6,636 bases of DNA from the NCBI GenBank assembly GCA_035279705.1, contig DATEHG010000169.1:1-6636 (forward strand). The letters are read 5' to 3'. Every line of letters starts with the position of its first letter. Position 1 is the first letter of the stretch. The notes below the pieces were generated by a model that saw only the letters and a program-made list of their open reading frames with translations, ran no database searches and was not told the origin of the DNA. Of the stretch, positions 5,124 through 6,636 are shown one piece after another. Source of the DNA: DATEHG01 sp035279705. Lineage in GTDB: Bacteria; Gemmatimonadota; Gemmatimonadetes; Gemmatimonadales; GWC2-71-9. The position numbers and the translations under genes were made by a program.

Positions 5124-5840
5124 TCAGAGCGCAAGGACCTGCCGGGCGAGCGGCGCGAGCCGGGCCCGGGTCGCCGGTTGCATGCGGGCGGCGAAGTCGG
5201 TCCCGGCCCGCCCTTCCCGGGGAATGAACGCGCCCTGGAGCGACCGGCGCGGCGCACTCGACGCATTGGTCCCGTGGCCGTGCCACGTGGACCCGTTGAA
5301 GACCAGGAGTGAGCCGGCAGTCCCGCAGGCCGAGACGATCTCCTCATCCTTGGGCTCACCAGGCGGCTCGGGCCACCGATGCGAACCGGGCACGAAGCGG
5401 GTCGCCCCGTTGTCGGGCCGGAAGTCGTCGATCATCAGGATGAAGCCGACCAGCGGCCAGTCGGCCGAGTCGCGCTGGACGTCCACGTGCAGGCCCTGGG
5501 AGGGGGAACCTGCCCGCAGCGTCCGGGCGTGCAGCGAACTCAGTTTGAACGGCCGGCCGATGACCTGACAACAGGCGGCGAGCAGGGGCGAAAACACATA
5601 GAGATCGTCGAACTCGGCGCCGCGGTTCACGAAGTCGTTCACCCGGTTCGTGGTCGTGCCGATCCTGATGTCGTCGCCGGTGGCCGACGCCTCAATCGCC
5701 GCATAGGCGTTCACCAGCCGGCCGAGGTGATCATCCGGCACCGCGCCGGGGATCACCACGAAGCCTCGTTCGTCCAGCTCGGAGGCCGCGTCCGTCGTCA
5801 GCACGCTTTCCCGGGCCAGCGCATCGAACCAGTCGGGCAT
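5124..5840 (-). CDS. PhyH-family Fe(II)/2-oxoglutarate dioxygenase
   Basis: The 238-residue product belongs to the phytanoyl-CoA dioxygenase (PhyH) family, which uses Fe(II), O2 and 2-oxoglutarate to hydroxylate or otherwise oxidise small molecules. The N-terminal ELDERGFVVIPGAVPDDHL (21-39) is a typical family opening. The metal triad is visible: H118 and D120 in the HVD motif, and H187 in STWHGHGTN. R198 lies 11 residues later, as expected for the 2-oxoglutarate-binding arginine. DNGATRFVPGSHRW (143-156) is the conserved double-stranded beta-helix section. The ATG at 5838-5840 has AGAAGG about 10 nt upstream. The in-frame extension to 5930 would translate the REP-like element and is rejected. 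The substrate cannot be told, as this family covers fatty-acid, halogenation and secondary-metabolite enzymes. No pathway genes are adjacent. Confidence 0.92.
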   Translation of the reverse strand: MPDWFDALARESVLTTDAASELDERGFVVIPGAVPDDHLGRLVNAYAAIEASATGDDIRIGTTTNRVNDFVNRGAEFDDLYVFSPLLAACCQVIGRPFKLSSLHARTLRAGSPSQGLHVDVQRDSADWPLVGFILMIDDFRPDNGATRFVPGSHRWPEPPGEPKDEEIVSACGTAGSLLVFNGSTWHGHGTNASSAPRRSLQGAFIPREGRAGTDFAARMQPATRARLAPLARQVLAL

Positions 5841-5891
5841 GGATGAGTCGCCTTCTGGCGGTCTGACGGATTTTATTGACGGTGCGGATAC

Positions 5892-5968
5892 TCCGCGCGC
5901 CATTTCGCGGCTTAAGCCGCGGCTCGGCATCTGCCAGTAAACTGGCCCTTCTCGCGTTTTTGCGATAC
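5892..5968 (+). repeat. left REP-like element of the RAYT gene
   Basis: Hairpin 1 is at 5906-5921 (CGCGGCT, TA, AGCCGCG). Hairpin 2 is at 5933-5946 (GCCAGT, AA, ACTGGC). A third small inverted repeat, TCGC/GCGA around GTTTTT, follows at 5953-5966. The bases left of hairpin 1 (5892-5905) correspond, reverse-complemented, to one unit of the 21-bp run on the right. It occupies the divergent intergenic space between the dioxygenase start (5840) and the transposase start (6002), so it may influence both promoters. Confidence 0.85.
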
Positions 5969-6001
5969 CCGACTACCAGGGCCGGCCCCCGAGATTGGGG
6001 C

Positions 6002-6472
6002 ATGCGCCATCGACTCTTCGTGCACCTCACCTGGATCACCAGGGACCGTCAACCGCTGATTGAAGTCCAGCGAGCCGAGTTCCTGACTCGGTATCTGCCG
6101 TCGGTGGCGAGGCAGGAGCGCGCCGAAATCTGGGCGATGGGCCTCGTCACCACGCACGTCCACCTGCTCATCCGCCTCCATCCGGCCGCCGATATTTCGC
6201 GATTAGCCCAGCGATTCAAGGGAGGCAGTGCGGTCTTGGCCGCGAGGGAAGGGCATGGGCCGAAAGATCGGCCACTCCACTGGGCCAAGGGGTACGATGT
6301 CCAGTCGGTCAGTCCACGGGCCCTGCCCGACGTGACCCGATACATCCAGCAGCAGAGCAGCCGCCACCCGGGGGAAGCGATCCCGGGGTGGCACAACATT
6401 CCAATGACGCCGCCCGTCAGTTCACTGACAGTTGCCGAGCCGCGGCTTGAGCCGCGACCTGGCGCGTTTTAG
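6002..6472 (+). CDS. REP-associated tyrosine transposase (Y1, IS200-like; RAYT)
   Basis: The 156-residue product is a Y1 HUH single-strand transposase of the TnpA_REP group, which cuts and rejoins REP DNA through a 5'-phosphotyrosine. The N-terminal RHRLFVHLTWITRDRQ (2-17) is the family's first strand. The HUH motif is H52-V-H54 in TTHVHLLIR. The catalytic residue is Y114 in VTRYIQQQ, with Q118 four residues later as in IS200/IS605 enzymes. GYDVQSVS (97-104) matches the conserved G-Y-F-S segment. The ATG at 6002 starts exactly at the family N-terminus, though the upstream ribosome site is weak (GGGG at 5997-6000). The tail after about residue 137 is translated from the right REP-like element, and the TAG stop is inside its repeat. 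The gene looks intact; whether it is active is unknown. Confidence 0.93.
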   Translation: MRHRLFVHLTWITRDRQPLIEVQRAEFLTRYLPSVARQERAEIWAMGLVTTHVHLLIRLHPAADISRLAQRFKGGSAVLAAREGHGPKDRPLHWAKGYDVQSVSPRALPDVTRYIQQQSSRHPGEAIPGWHNIPMTPPVSSLTVAEPRLEPRPGAF

Positions 6473-6547
6473 CCGCGACCTGGCGCGCTCAAGCCGCGAC
6501 CCAGCGCGCCCCAGCCGCGACCCAGGGAGGCGGCGATCCCGGGGTGG
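6377..6547. repeat. 15-bp perfect direct repeat bracketing the right REP element
   Basis: The 15-mer GCGATCCCGGGGTGG occurs at 6377-6391 and 6533-6547. The offset is 156 bp, or 52 codons, so both copies are in the transposase frame and encode AIPGW. The first copy is inside the gene; the second lies downstream of the stop. Confidence 0.8.
6416..6533 (-). repeat. right REP-like element and 21-bp tandem run
   Basis: Hairpin 2 is at 6416-6429 (GTCAGT, TC, ACTGAC) and hairpin 1 at 6441-6456 (CGCGGCT, TG, AGCCGCG). The element is inverted relative to the left copy. From 6450 the half-site AGCCGCGAC is repeated in four 21-bp units (6450-6470, 6471-6491, 6492-6512, 6513-6533). The first two end in CTGGCGCG plus four or so variable bases and the last two are diverged. 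The first three units share the form AGCCGCGACC-GCGC. The transposase stop codon TAG spans the junction of units one and two. Confidence 0.85.
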
Positions 6548-6636
6548 TCAAGCAGGTCCCTCGCCTTCCCCTTCCCCCTCGCTACGCTCGGGGTCAGGGT
6601 CGGGCTCGGGATGAGGTGCTCGTCTAGCTTCGTCTC
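6548..6636. other. right edge: pyrimidine tract, inverted GC motif and G-rich run
   Basis: There is no gene I can support. A pyrimidine-rich tract (about 6563-6579) leads into CTCGCTACGCTCGGGG, a form common in extragenic repeats. A G-rich run follows with GGG groups at 6590-6593, 6597-6599, 6602-6604 and 6608-6610, which fits a quadruplex pattern with loops of two to three bases. The transposase frame downstream of its TAG stays open to the edge, but this looks like repeat rather than coding DNA. Confidence 0.35.

Larger units (their letters stand above)
5892..6533 (+). mobile_element. RAYT cassette: TnpA_REP gene between inverted REP-like elements
   Basis: The Y1 transposase gene lies between a left REP-like element (5892-5968) and a right one (6416-6470) in inverted orientation. 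The 55-base pair of segments 5892-5946 and the reverse complement of 6416-6470 match at 44 of 51 positions after their first four bases. This is the usual arrangement of REP-associated transposases. No target-site duplication is expected for Y1 enzymes and none is evident at the outer ends. The boundaries are approximate. Confidence 0.75.

Noticed and set aside
2679..5840. A run of small unrelated genes, as in an integron cassette array
   Set aside because: No attC-like sites (RYYYAAC/GTTRRRY pairs with a long imperfect hairpin) occur between the genes, and the spacers differ in length and content.
5860..5905. TTGACG and an AT-rich AATAAAAT stretch between the divergent dioxygenase and transposase genes
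   Set aside because: No matching -10 or -35 lies at a 16-18 bp spacing on either strand, so I do not call a promoter.
6432..6614. Plus-strand frame with SRDLAR heptads
   Set aside because: It translates the REP-derived 21-bp units and has no ribosome site. The same words occur in the in-frame extension of the dioxygenase on the opposite strand, where they also come from the REP element.

Overview
The window is GC-rich DNA packed with short, mostly high-GC3 genes. Several products are secreted; one has an Ala-Ala-Gln cleavage site, a style common in Gemmatimonadota. I infer a high-GC soil or sediment bacterium, possibly Gemmatimonadota, but the sequence does not settle the phylum. No tRNA, rRNA, CRISPR array or phage structural gene is visible.

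Layout from left to right. (1) Positions 1-113 hold a C-rich edge with a perfect small hairpin. (2) Positions 114-575 are a 21-bp tandem array of 22 diverged units with a higher-order period of seven units (147 bp). It stays open in one frame on each strand, and the minus reading runs off the left edge. (3) Positions 731-1456 encode an uncharacterised helical protein. It is followed directly by a perfect G-quadruplex motif and an intrinsic terminator. (4) A two-gene plus-strand operon (1612-2581) encodes a YcxB-like membrane protein and a small membrane protein with a zinc ribbon. It ends in a second terminator that matches the first at 37 of 39 positions. (5) Five minus-strand genes follow, read from right to left: a PhyH-family Fe(II)/2-oxoglutarate dioxygenase (5840 to 5124), a two-helix membrane protein (5028 to 4630), a DUF1801 protein (4598 to 4128), a lipocalin-like lipoprotein (3935 to 3402) and a secreted protein of unknown function (3326 to 2679). 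(6) At the right end is a REP-associated tyrosine transposase (RAYT/TnpA_REP, 6002-6472) between inverted REP-like elements, followed by a second, unrelated 21-bp repeat run.

The best-supported unusual feature is the REP-like family. There are three copies: a solo one at 3985-4066, the left RAYT flank, and the inverted right RAYT flank. Each has a first hairpin with a nearly identical stem and a second hairpin in which one stem pair is C-G, G-C or T-A while the rest of the stem is constant. That is direct covariation evidence for selection on a folded structure, probably the substrate of the adjacent transposase. The right copy lies inside the 3' end of the transposase gene, encodes its C-terminal tail, and its degenerate repeat supplies the stop codon.

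The other genes look like ordinary small accessory genes with no shared pathway. Only the YcxB/zinc-ribbon pair, whose frames overlap, and perhaps the membrane protein/DUF1801 pair are arranged as operons.
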